A stretch of 64,000 bases of DNA, from positions 4,422,001 through 4,486,000 of the forward strand of contig NZ_CP087719.1 of the NCBI RefSeq assembly GCF_020991085.1, written 5' to 3'. The notes under the pieces were generated by a model. The model worked only from the letters and a program-made list of their open reading frames with translations. It was not told the DNA's origin and made no database searches. The position numbers were made by a program, and so were the translations under genes. This document shows positions 1-7,191 of the stretch, one piece after another. Each line of letters begins with the position of its first letter. Within the stretch, counting starts at the first letter, position 1. This DNA comes from Roseomonas sp. OT10. GTDB lineage: Bacteria > Pseudomonadota > Alphaproteobacteria > Acetobacterales > Acetobacteraceae.

Positions 1-176
1 GAATCGCCGTCTGATTCACGAATCCTTCAGCAGGGCGCGGTAGCCTTGCTGACACGGGCCGCCTGCGAGGCAGCCGGCCCCCGGACCCCAAGGGCGCGTC
101 GTCGTCCGCGGGATCTTCGACGGACGAGGACAAGAGGTCCCCGCGTCCGCCGAAACGGATGGATGAGGAGAGGCAA

Positions 177-1331
177 ATGGCCTCGATCAACACCAATGCC
201 GCGGCGATGGCCGCCGTTCGCTCGCTCTCGACGATCTCGCGCGACATGCTGACCACGCAGTCCCGCGTGGAGAGCGGCCTGCGCGTCAACAAGGCCAATG
301 ACGACCCGGCGGTGTTCGCCATCGCGCAGAACATGCGCGCCGACCTGAATGCCATGTCGGCGGTGAAGGACAGCCTGGCCTTCGGCAAGCAGGCGCTGAC
401 CGTCGCCCGCGACGCCGCCACCTCCATCAGCGACGAGCTGGGCAAGCTGAAGCAGACGGTGACCCAGGGCCAGCAGCAGGGCCTGGACGTGGCGCAGATC
501 AACGCGCAGATCACCAATGCGCTGCAGAACATCGACGCCTTCGCCCGCACCGCCACCTTCAACGGCGTGAACCTGCTGACCCAGGGCGTGGCCGGCGTGC
601 CGGGCGTCACCGGCAACAACCTCGACATCGTGCGCGACATCAACGGCACCCGGACCTCGGTCGCCGGCACCAACAGCACCACCGCCGGCCTTTCGCTCAC
701 CGGCCTGCAGGCGGCGAGCGGCGCGCGCATGGTCAGCTTCGGTGCAGCCTTCGCGCCGGCGGCGGGCGATACGCTGTCCGTCACGGTCGGCGGCACCACC
801 CACACCTTCGAGATCAGCGACGGCACCACCGCCCTCGCCACCACGCCGACGGCGACCAACAAGGTCTATGACGTCCAGACCACGGCGGCCGACTCGCCGC
901 TGACCGTGGTGTCCAAGCTGATCACCCGCATGCAGGGTGAGGGCCTGGACGCGCAGCTCGACACCAACGGCGCGCTGGTCATTCGTGGCAACGCCACGGC
1001 GGTGACGGCCACCTTCGCCTCCGGCGGCGCGACGGTCTCGACGGTGCCGACCGGCACGGCCGCGATCACCGCGATCGAGGGCGCGATCGACCTGATGGGC
1101 ACCCGCCTCGCCTCCATCGGCGCCAGCCTGCGCCAGGTCGAGGGGCTGTCCGAGTTTACGGTGAAGCTGAACGACTCCATCAAGGAGGGCCTCGGCGCCC
1201 TGGTGGATGCCGACCTGGCGGAGGAGAGCGCACGGCTGACCAGCCTGCAGACCAAGCAGCAGTTGGCCACGCAGAGCCTCTCCATCGCCAACCAGCAGAG
1301 CCAGACGCTGCTCAGCCTGTTCCGCGGCTGA
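177..1331 (+). CDS. Flagellin
   Basis: Structural subunit of the flagellar filament, exported by the flagellar type III apparatus and polymerised outside the cell. The 384-residue product has the paired flagellin ends: an N-terminal helical D0/D1 region (starting MASINTNAAAM, with the SGLRVNKANDDPA segment near residue 45) and a C-terminal helical region ending in QSLSIANQQSQTLLSLFRG. Between them (roughly residues 150-290) is a Thr/Ala/Gly-rich surface-exposed variable part. The start at 177 is preferred over an in-frame ATG 18 bases upstream because the GAGGAG ribosome-binding site lies between the two. A strong GC hairpin follows the stop. flaF and a DUF1217 gene follow on the same strand, a usual alphaproteobacterial arrangement. 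The family is certain; which flagellin paralogue this is cannot be told from the window. Confidence 0.96.
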   Translation: MASINTNAAAMAAVRSLSTISRDMLTTQSRVESGLRVNKANDDPAVFAIAQNMRADLNAMSAVKDSLAFGKQALTVARDAATSISDELGKLKQTVTQGQQQGLDVAQINAQITNALQNIDAFARTATFNGVNLLTQGVAGVPGVTGNNLDIVRDINGTRTSVAGTNSTTAGLSLTGLQAASGARMVSFGAAFAPAAGDTLSVTVGGTTHTFEISDGTTALATTPTATNKVYDVQTTAADSPLTVVSKLITRMQGEGLDAQLDTNGALVIRGNATAVTATFASGGATVSTVPTGTAAITAIEGAIDLMGTRLASIGASLRQVEGLSEFTVKLNDSIKEGLGALVDADLAEESARLTSLQTKQQLATQSLSIANQQSQTLLSLFRG

Positions 1332-1338
1332 GTGCGGC

Positions 1339-1363
1339 GGGGACGGGGCGGCGCCCCGTCCCC
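1339..1363 (+). terminator. Hairpin after the flagellin gene
   Basis: A perfect 11-base-pair stem (arm GGGGACGGGGC) with a three-base loop begins 8 bases after the flagellin stop. There is no T-run, so it may be a terminator or a 3' stabilising stem that allows high flagellin expression relative to flaF downstream. The structure is seen directly; the role is inferred. Confidence 0.5.
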
Positions 1364-1459
1364 GGCCCGCGGCCTTGGCAGGGTTCGCCGCGCAGGCCCG
1401 GGTTGGCGTCCGGACAAGCGGATGGCCGCTTCCGGGCGGAGCAGAAGCAGGAGAGCCGC

Positions 1460-1855
1460 ATGAGCGTTTCGCGATACGCCCGCAACCAGGATGCCAGCGC
1501 CTCGCCGCGCGACATCGAGCTGCGCGCCTTCCGCTACGTCAACGGCCTGCTCGCCGCGGCCCCCGAGCGGGGCGCCGCGCGGGCCGTGGCCCTGAACAAG
1601 GCCTATCGCCTCTGGTCCATCCTGCTGGCCGACCTGCTGGGCCCCGGCAACGGGCTGGAGCCGGGGCTCAAGGGGAAGCTGGTCTCGCTCGGCCTCTGGG
1701 CGCAGCGGGAATGCCTGGCCCGGACGGAGGATGCGGCGGGGCTGGAGCCGCTGGTCGCCCTGCACCGCGACATGATCGAGGCGCTGGAGAGCCAGCCCCA
1801 CCACGCCGCGCCTGCCGCCAGGCCGGCCGCCGCCTTCGTGCCGGCCGTGGCCTGA
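1460..1855 (+). CDS. flaF: Flagellar biosynthesis regulator FlaF
   Basis: FlaF is an alphaproteobacterial regulator needed for proper flagellin production and secretion; it typically acts together with the translational repressor FlbT. The 131-residue product shows the family pattern: an N-terminal SPRDIELRAFRYVNGLL helix, a central ALNKAYRLWSILLADL helix, and an ISLGLWAQRE-like segment (here VSLGLWAQRE). The start at 1460 has a GGAGAG ribosome-binding site about 5 bases upstream; in-frame ATGs further up lack one. It lies between flagellin and the DUF1217 gene, with one base separating it from the latter. No flbT is seen in the window. Confidence 0.9.
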   Translation: MSVSRYARNQDASASPRDIELRAFRYVNGLLAAAPERGAARAVALNKAYRLWSILLADLLGPGNGLEPGLKGKLVSLGLWAQRECLARTEDAAGLEPLVALHRDMIEALESQPHHAAPAARPAAAFVPAVA

Positions 1856-1856
1856 C

Positions 1857-2627
1857 ATGCTGGACGGGATCGGCAGCGCCCTGGCCTGGACGATCTTCCA
1901 GCGCCAGGGGGAGGCGCTGCAGGACCGCTTCGAGGCGCAGAAGGACAACACCCGCGACGTCGCGCGCTTCCGGGAGATGGCGGCCAAGATCACCTCCGTC
2001 GAGGAGCTGCTGAAGGACCGCCGCAGCCTCTCCATGGTGCTCGAAGCCTTTCAGCTTGAGGACGAGATCGACAAGAAGGCGCTGCTCCGCAAGCTGATGA
2101 CGCAGGATCCGGGCGCGGAGACCAGCCTGGCCAACCGCCTCACCGACTCCCGCTACCGCCAGCTCGCCGCCGCCTTCGGCGGGCGCACCGACGCGCCGCT
2201 GGGCAAGGCCGCCCTGGTGGACAGCCTGATCGACAAGGCCCTGACCAACCGCTTCGAGAAGGCCGCGGGCGACGGCAATGCCGGCCTGCGGGAGGCGCTG
2301 TACTTCAAGCGCCAGATCGGCGACGTGACCAGCATCGCCGGGCTGATGGGCGACAAGGCGCTGACCGCCGTGGTGAAGGGGGCGCTGAACCTACCCGACA
2401 GCTTCGGCCTGCTGGACTACGACCAGCAGAAGGCGATCCTGACGAAGCGGGTCGATACCGGGGATTTCTCGGACCCGAAGGCGGTGCGCAAGATGGTACA
2501 GCGCTACCTCACCGCACAGGATGCCAGCAGCACGAGTCAGTCGCCCGTCCTGTCGCTGTTCAACGGCGATGGTGGCACGTCCGGGCTGATGAGCCTGATC
2601 GGCAGGAAGCTCTCCGTCTCCCTTTAA
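1857..2627 (+). CDS. DUF1217 family flagellar-associated protein
   Basis: A 256-residue soluble, mostly helical protein of the DUF1217 type, found in alphaproteobacterial flagellar clusters; its function has not been worked out. Visible features are charged helical segments (around ITSVEELLKDRRSLSMVLEAF, split here as residues 43-63), a repeated LANRL..SRYRQLA pattern, and a C-terminal segment with DFSDPKAVRKMVQRYLTA. No signal peptide or membrane segment is apparent. It begins one base after the flaF stop, so it is very likely co-transcribed and possibly translationally coupled with it. Family assignment rests on sequence character and context, so a different small flagellar helper family cannot be excluded. 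Confidence 0.78.
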   Translation: MLDGIGSALAWTIFQRQGEALQDRFEAQKDNTRDVARFREMAAKITSVEELLKDRRSLSMVLEAFQLEDEIDKKALLRKLMTQDPGAETSLANRLTDSRYRQLAAAFGGRTDAPLGKAALVDSLIDKALTNRFEKAAGDGNAGLREALYFKRQIGDVTSIAGLMGDKALTAVVKGALNLPDSFGLLDYDQQKAILTKRVDTGDFSDPKAVRKMVQRYLTAQDASSTSQSPVLSLFNGDGGTSGLMSLIGRKLSVSL

Positions 2628-2640
2628 CGGGGACGGAGAG
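2610..2640. terminator. Bidirectional terminator between convergent genes
   Basis: A 12-base-pair inverted repeat (arms CTCTCCGTCTCC and GGGGACGGAGAG, one G-T pair) with a short AT-rich loop spans the stop codon of the DUF1217 gene. It lies 15 bases from the 3' end of the convergent ybaB gene, where a shared terminator is expected. Confidence 0.6.
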
Positions 2641-2654
2641 CGCCGGACGCGGCG

Positions 2655-2996
2655 TCAGAAGGGCAGCTTGAAGCCGCCCAGCCCGCCGCCCATGCCGGGG
2701 ATGTTCAGCCCGGCGGTGGCCTTCTGCATCTCCTCGGCCATCATCGCCTCCACCTTCGCCTTGGCGTCGGCATGGGCGGCGATGAGCAGATCCTCCAGCA
2801 CCTCGCGCTCCTCGGCGGCCATCAGCGACGGGTCGATGGCCACGCGCTTCATGTCGCCCTTGCCGGACAGCGTGACCTTGACCATGCCGGCGCCGGCCTG
2901 GCCCTCGATCGTCTCGGCCTCCAGCTTCGCCTGCATCTCCTGCATCTTGGCCTGCATGGACTGGGCCTGCTTCAGCATCTGGGAGAGGTTCTTCAT
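2655..2996 (-). CDS. ybaB: Nucleoid-associated protein YbaB/EbfC family
   Basis: Small DNA-binding protein of the YbaB/EbfC family, which forms dimers that bind and bend DNA. The 113-residue product starts MKNLSQMLKQAQSMQAKMQ, the Met/Gln-rich helix typical of the family. It then has the conserved GMVKVTLSGKGDMKRVAIDP strand region (residues about 38-57) and ends in a Gly-rich GMGGGLGGFKLPF tail. Its start overlaps the dnaX stop by 4 bases (ATGA), so the two are translationally coupled. This matches the widespread dnaX-ybaB gene pair. In many bacteria recR follows; here the next gene is a convergent flagellar gene instead. Confidence 0.95.
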   Translation of the reverse strand: MKNLSQMLKQAQSMQAKMQEMQAKLEAETIEGQAGAGMVKVTLSGKGDMKRVAIDPSLMAAEEREVLEDLLIAAHADAKAKVEAMMAEEMQKATAGLNIPGMGGGLGGFKLPF

Positions 2997-5041
2997 GGGT
3001 CCGGGTCCTGTGGTTGGTCGTCGAGGTCGTCCAGGGTGACGCCCTCCGCATCCGGCGGGGCGAAGTCGCGGCCATCCTCCTCCGCTTCGGCGAGGGCGGT
3101 CGGCGGCAGGCCGTAATCGTCGAGCGCGCTGTCGCGCAGCGCCCTGATCTCGGCCTCCGGAAACACGGTGAAGATGGCCTGCACCAGCGGGTGGGTCCGG
3201 GCCGCCTCCAGCCCGTCCGCCGCGGCGGCGCGGCTCTGCTCGGCGATGGTCGGCTCGCCGGGCGCGTTGGACAACGCCACGATCCAGCGCAGCCCGGTGG
3301 TCTCGGCCAGCAGCGCGGTGAGCTGGGCGGCGAGGTCGCGCGGCGCGTCCGGCCGGGGACGCAGCTCGATCCGCCCGCCCTGCGGCGTCTTCGTGAAGGA
3401 GACGAGGTGGACCGCCTGCACCAGGTCGGAATGCAGGCGCGGCCGGCGGCCGGCGGCCAGCGCCACCACCTCGCGGAAGGAGCCGGGCTGGGGCGCCGGC
3501 GCCGCCTCCTGCTCCGGCGGGGCCACCGGCTCGGGCGCCGGCGCGGGGGCGCCGTTGGCCACGGCGCGGGGCGCCTCGGGCAGCATCGCCGTGGCCGCCG
3601 ACAGGGCGACCGGTCCGGTCCCGGCGGCGGGCAGCGGCCTGCCGGCCGGGGCCGACGTCGCCGCACCGGCGGGCGCCCCCCCGGCCGGGGCCGGCATCCC
3701 GCCCCGGCCGTTCGGCACCCCGGCCGGCGCGGCCCCGTCGGAGAGGCGGCGCAGGATCTCGCCCGGGGTCGGCATCTCCGCGACATGGGCGAGGCGGATC
3801 AGCACCATCTCCGCCGCCGCGCGGCGGTCGGGGGCGAGCGCCACCTCCTCCAGCCCCTTCAGCAGCATCTGCCAGGCCCGGCCCAGCACGGGGATGGGCA
3901 CCGCCTGGGCCAGCGCCCCGCCGCGACGGCGCAGCTCCTCCGGCAGTGCGGGGTCGTCGCGCAGGGCGGGAAGGCTGCGCATCCGGGTGACCTGGTGCAC
4001 CGCCTCCGCGAGGTCGGCGAGCATCACCCCGCCATCCGCCCCCGCCTCGTGCGCCCGATCCATGGCGGCCAGCGTGGCGGGCAGGTCACCGCGCAGCACC
4101 GCCTCCAGCACGTCCAGCACCAGGGTGCGGTCGGCGAGGCCCAGCATGTCGCGCACGGCCACGGCCTCGACCGGGCGGCCCGGCTCGGCGAGCGCGATCG
4201 CCTGGTCCAGCAGCGAGAGCCCGTCGCGGGCGGAGCCGTCGGCGGCGCGGGCGATCATCGCCAGCGCCTCGGACTCCAGCGCCGCCCCCTCCTTCTCCGC
4301 GATCCGGGAGAACAGGGTGGAGAGCTCCGCCTGCGACATGCGGCGCAGGTGGAAGGTCTGGCAGCGCGAGAGGATGGTCGCCGGGACCTTGCGCAGCTCC
4401 GTGGTGGCGAAGATGAAGCGGACCGCCGGCGGCGGCTCCTCCAGCGTCTTCAGCAGCGCGTTGAAGGCCGGTCCGGAGAGCATGTGGACCTCATCCAGGA
4501 TGAAGACCTTGCTCCGCCCCTGCACCGGCCGGAAGCGCACCAGCTCGCGCAGCTCCCGGACATTGTCCACGCCGTTGTTGGAGGCGGCGTCCAGCTCCAT
4601 CACATCCGGATGCCGGTCCGCCAGGATGGCGCGGCAATTGTCGCAGACGCCGCAGGGATCGACGGTCGGCCCGCCCTTGCCGTCCGGCCCGGTGCAGTTC
4701 AGCGCGCGGGCGATGATGCGGGCGGTGGTGGTCTTCCCCACGCCCCGGATGCCGGTGAGCATGAAGGCATGCGCCACCCGGTCCTGGGCGAAAGCGTTGC
4801 GCAGGGTGCGGACCATCGCATCCTGCCCCACCAGGTCTGCGAAGGTGGTCGGCCGGTACTTCCGCGCCAGCACGCGATAGGGCTGGGCGGGCGCGACATC
4901 GGGCGGCGTCGCGGCCACGGGTGGCGCGGCGGAGGGCGCCGGCGGCGCGGGGTCGCCGAACAGGCCCGGCCCGTCCATCGGCGGCTCGGGGATCTCATCC
5001 GCCGGATCGTCAGGGTGGAAGGAGGAGGTGTCGCTGGGCAT
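2993..5041 (-). CDS. dnaX: DNA polymerase III subunit gamma/tau
   Basis: Clamp-loader ATPase of the replicative DNA polymerase III holoenzyme; it loads the beta clamp and couples polymerase cores. The 682-residue product has a Walker A motif GIRGVGKTT (residues 97-105), the four zinc-ligand cysteines (C116, C130, C133, C136), a DEVH Walker B box (183-186) and the SRC sensor motif. After the AAA+ part comes a Pro/Ala-rich linker and a tau-like C-terminal domain. About 55 residues precede the conserved YRVLARKYRP core, longer and more Pro-rich than in E. coli. I saw no A-rich slippery heptamer of the E. coli frameshift type, so a short gamma form by frameshifting is not supported. The SRP RNA gene lies 35 bases upstream and ybaB overlaps the 3' end. 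Confidence 0.96.
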   Translation of the reverse strand: MPSDTSSFHPDDPADEIPEPPMDGPGLFGDPAPPAPSAAPPVAATPPDVAPAQPYRVLARKYRPTTFADLVGQDAMVRTLRNAFAQDRVAHAFMLTGIRGVGKTTTARIIARALNCTGPDGKGGPTVDPCGVCDNCRAILADRHPDVMELDAASNNGVDNVRELRELVRFRPVQGRSKVFILDEVHMLSGPAFNALLKTLEEPPPAVRFIFATTELRKVPATILSRCQTFHLRRMSQAELSTLFSRIAEKEGAALESEALAMIARAADGSARDGLSLLDQAIALAEPGRPVEAVAVRDMLGLADRTLVLDVLEAVLRGDLPATLAAMDRAHEAGADGGVMLADLAEAVHQVTRMRSLPALRDDPALPEELRRRGGALAQAVPIPVLGRAWQMLLKGLEEVALAPDRRAAAEMVLIRLAHVAEMPTPGEILRRLSDGAAPAGVPNGRGGMPAPAGGAPAGAATSAPAGRPLPAAGTGPVALSAATAMLPEAPRAVANGAPAPAPEPVAPPEQEAAPAPQPGSFREVVALAAGRRPRLHSDLVQAVHLVSFTKTPQGGRIELRPRPDAPRDLAAQLTALLAETTGLRWIVALSNAPGEPTIAEQSRAAAADGLEAARTHPLVQAIFTVFPEAEIRALRDSALDDYGLPPTALAEAEEDGRDFAPPDAEGVTLDDLDDQPQDPDP

Positions 5042-5075
5042 CCGGTCCGGCGGCTGGAAGTTCGGCCGGCGCGGT

Positions 5076-5171
5076 GGAAGACCGACACACGACCCGGGCG
5101 GAAACTCGTTGCGGCTGCTTCCTTCCGGACCTGACCGGGTTGGCGAGGCGCCCGTCCGCGGCCGGCCTTCC
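5076..5171 (-). ncRNA. ffs: Signal recognition particle RNA (4.5S type)
   Basis: Bacterial SRP RNA, which binds Ffh and guides membrane-protein synthesis to the translocon. On the minus strand, about 5111-5138, the sequence GGTCAGGTCCGGAAGGAAGC carries the universally conserved SRP core with its GGAA tetraloop. The flanks fold into one long hairpin: bases at 5171-5162 (GGAAGGCCGG) pair over ten positions with 5085-5076, and an inner GACGGGCG arm pairs with CGCCCGGGTC. These ends give 96 nt, a usual length for the small bacterial form. It lies just upstream of dnaX, a common location for ffs. A well-spaced promoter sits 8 bases upstream of the predicted 5' end. The exact 3' end is inferred from pairing only. 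Confidence 0.9.
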
Positions 5172-5178
5172 GGGGCGG

Positions 5179-5207
5179 AATATGGTCCGGCTGGGCCGCC
5201 GGGGCAA
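5179..5207 (-). promoter_or_regulatory. Sigma-70-type promoter of the SRP RNA gene
   Basis: On the minus strand a -35 box TTGCCC (5202-5207) and a -10 box CATATT (5179-5184) are separated by exactly 17 bases. The -10 ends 7 bases before the predicted SRP RNA 5' end at 5171. The AATATG patch stands out in an otherwise GC-saturated region. Spacing and position support it; there is no experimental start site. It may also drive dnaX-ybaB. Confidence 0.68.
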
Positions 5208-5461
5208 CCGGGGACGCCCGATCTTCCGGCAGCACAGCCCCGGCGCCGGCCTCACCGCCCCCTGCCCGCGCCCTCCTGCCGCAGCACGGACGCCCCCGGG
5301 GCGCTCCGCGAGGCCCGGCAAAGCCAGCCGGCGACGGCGCCCGCGATCCGAGGGCGCTCAATCCCCAGCACCATGGCGGCCTGAACGGCCGCAGACGCTG
5401 CCCGGCCATATTACAACGGACGGCGGGATGCCCTGATCCGCGCCGGCGCGGGGGGGCGCCC
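5208..5461. other. Non-coding stretch upstream of the SRP RNA promoter
   Basis: About 250 bases between the SRP RNA promoter and repeat copy A. Open frames here lack ribosome-binding sites and resemble no protein I know. The only mild anomaly is a short AT-richer patch (ATATTACAAC near 5407). I see nothing functional. Confidence 0.5.
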
Positions 5462-5800
5462 GTGGCCCGGGGGCAAGGCTCTGCCTCGCCCCCGATACCC
5501 CCACTCCGCCAGGACCCTGCGGGCCCTGGACCCAAAGGGCGCTGCCGCGGGACAGCCGGACACGGGGTCGCGGCGCCGAGGAGCATAGCTCCTCGGCGGG
5601 TACGAGGTCCGCTCGCGCTGACACCTTCTGGATTTCTTCTGGAGTCCCGCCTGTCCGCGTTCCGTCAGGGTTGAGCCCGCAGGCTGACGCCCACCGCGTA
5701 GAGCCAGACTCCCAGCGGGGACCGGGGCCCGCTTGTGGCCCCGGCAGGGGAGGGTCTGGGAGGGGACGGCGTCCCCTCCCGGTCCGACGCCCGGACACCA
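5462..5800 (+). repeat. Structured intergenic repeat, copy A
   Basis: One of six near-full copies of a dispersed element. In order it has: hairpin 1 (5468-5494, arms CGGGGGC.AGGC / GCCT.GCCCCCG); hairpin 2 (5510-5530, CCAGGaCCC / GGGcCCTGG); a GCTGCCGCGGGACAGCCGG box; a CGGGGTCGCGGCGCC box; hairpin 3 (5575-5597, GCCGAGGAGC / GCTCCTCGGC); a GCCTGTCCGCG box; a CGTCAG/CTGACG pair; a CCAGACTCCCAGCGGGG box; hairpin 5 (5722-5744, CCGGGGCC / GGCCCCGG); and hairpin 6 (5758-5780, GGGAGGGGAC / GTCCCCTCCC). Unlike the other copies it does not follow a gene on its own strand; it runs toward the 3' end of the minus-strand beta-propeller gene. No protein-coding role is apparent. Confidence 0.85.
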
Positions 5801-5840
5801 CAGCACCACGGGGCACGTCATCCCCCCGTCCGTATCAGAA

Positions 5841-6923
5841 TCAGACGCGCAGGATGCTCACCGTGTCGCCGTTCAGGTCTTCGACCGGCGGCTGGCCACG
5901 CGGCGCCATGCGGGCCTTGTTGGTGACGTAGGCGAGACCGGATCGGCGGTCGACCGCCACCGTGTTCGGATGCGTGCCCGTTTCCAGCTGGGCCAGCACC
6001 GTCAGCCCGCGCGCATCGACGACGCTCACGGTCCCGGCGCCGCGATTCGCCACGTAGGCCAGCGCCCCGTCTCCCGAGAGGGTGACGCCGAGCGCCCCGG
6101 CGCCCGTCTCCAGGGCCTTGACCGGGCTGCCCGAGGCGGCGTCGAGGATGGCGAGCTGCCCGCTCTTCTGGTTGGTGCAGAAGAGGCGGCCGCTGGCCGG
6201 GTCGAAGGCCAGGTTGATCGGCCCCTCGCCGCCCGAGGCGAAGCGGCGCACCCCGGCCTTCCGCGACAGGCTGACCTCGACGATCTCGTTCGTCTGCAGG
6301 GCCGTGGCGAAGAGGCGGTCGCCCGCGGGGTCGTAGGCGAGGCCGGTGATGCCGCCATCCAGCCCCTCGGTGATGGTCCCGGCAATGGTCCTGGCGGCGG
6401 TGTCGACCACCCAGATCGCGCTCGGCTTGCCCCGCGCGCCGAAGACGCTGACGAAGGCCCGGTCGTGCGCCTCGTCCGCCACCACCTGGCGGACATGCGC
6501 GCCCTCCTCGGCGCCGATCCGGGCCGTCACCGTGCCGCTGCGGAGGTCGATCGCCAGCAGCTTGCCGTCGCGCGTGGCGGTGCCCAGCAGCGTCCCGGAG
6601 CGGTCGTTCACCGCGAGGCCGAAGGCCGGATCGTCGCCCAAGGCGATGGCCGAGCGCACGTCCAGGGTGCGCGGGTCGAGGCCAAGGATCTTCGCCTCGT
6701 TGGCGCCACGCGGGCCGGTGGCGGCGACATGGACCAGCCCGGTGGTGGTGCTGACGACGATCTCGTACAGGCCGGGCGCGATCCGGGCCGTCTTCTCCAC
6801 CAGCGGGGCGGCCCGCAGGGGCGAGGCGCGCAGGGCCAGCCCCGCCGCCCCGAGGAAGGCCAGGGCGCTGCGGCGCGACAAGGCGGGGGCGGAGCGACAG
6901 GCGCTCGGATCGACGGCCGGCAT
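5841..6923 (-). CDS. Exported YncE-like beta-propeller protein
   Basis: A 360-residue secreted protein built almost wholly of YVTN/YncE-type beta-propeller repeats; members bind ligands or other proteins in the periplasm, and no enzyme activity is assigned here. Repeats are visible as recurring segments such as GDDPAFGLAVND, GLDGGITGLAYDPAGDRLF, GEGPINLAFDPASGRLF and GTHPNTVAVDRRSGLAYVTN. The N-terminus has a twin-arginine-like signal (SRRSALAFLGAAGLALRA). The start at 6923 is chosen because AAGGAGG lies 6 bases upstream; a frame extension of 14 residues has no such site. The gene is monocistronic, divergent from the liv operon, with repeat copy A facing its 3' end. Confidence 0.85.
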   Translation of the reverse strand: MPAVDPSACRSAPALSRRSALAFLGAAGLALRASPLRAAPLVEKTARIAPGLYEIVVSTTTGLVHVAATGPRGANEAKILGLDPRTLDVRSAIALGDDPAFGLAVNDRSGTLLGTATRDGKLLAIDLRSGTVTARIGAEEGAHVRQVVADEAHDRAFVSVFGARGKPSAIWVVDTAARTIAGTITEGLDGGITGLAYDPAGDRLFATALQTNEIVEVSLSRKAGVRRFASGGEGPINLAFDPASGRLFCTNQKSGQLAILDAASGSPVKALETGAGALGVTLSGDGALAYVANRGAGTVSVVDARGLTVLAQLETGTHPNTVAVDRRSGLAYVTNKARMAPRGQPPVEDLNGDTVSILRV

Positions 6924-7191
6924 GCCGGGCCTCCTTAAGGTCTTGGCTTCCGCATCCGGCCACATCGCCCGCCACGGCGGGGCCCCGTGGCCCCAGCGGA
7001 GGAAGCTACCAAACGCGAATGGATATCATTAGCTCTCGTCGGAGGGCCGGGGCAATGCCGCCTGGCCCGGGGCAGCCGCGCGGGCAGGGCGCGGCCGGCA
7101 TGCTTGTGCGGCCGGGGTGGCTCTGCGACAAGCTGCTGCGACTGCCTCACATTATTGCTTCCAGGGCACGGGACGCGCGGCGGAGAGACGA

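Noticed and set aside
48-68. Possible sigma-54 promoter upstream of flagellin (TGACACG then CCTGC)
   Set aside because: The -24 element reads GA rather than GG, and the spacing to the GC of the -12 element is 12 rather than 10 bases.
2993-5041. Programmed frameshift in dnaX producing a short gamma subunit
   Set aside because: I saw no A-rich slippery heptamer of the E. coli type at the expected place; the gene appears to encode only the long form.
3014-5134. Long plus-strand open frames opposite dnaX (also 3168-4880)
   Set aside because: They are antisense shadows caused by the high GC content: Arg/Gly/His-rich, without ribosome-binding sites, and the minus strand encodes a complete, motif-perfect DnaX.
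5462-5674. Open frames inside the structured repeats (for example 5462-5674 and 32325-32507) with similar translations
   Set aside because: Their similarity follows from the repeat itself. The frames are Arg/Pro/Ser-rich, end at different places in different copies and lack ribosome-binding sites, so they are not evidence of a gene.
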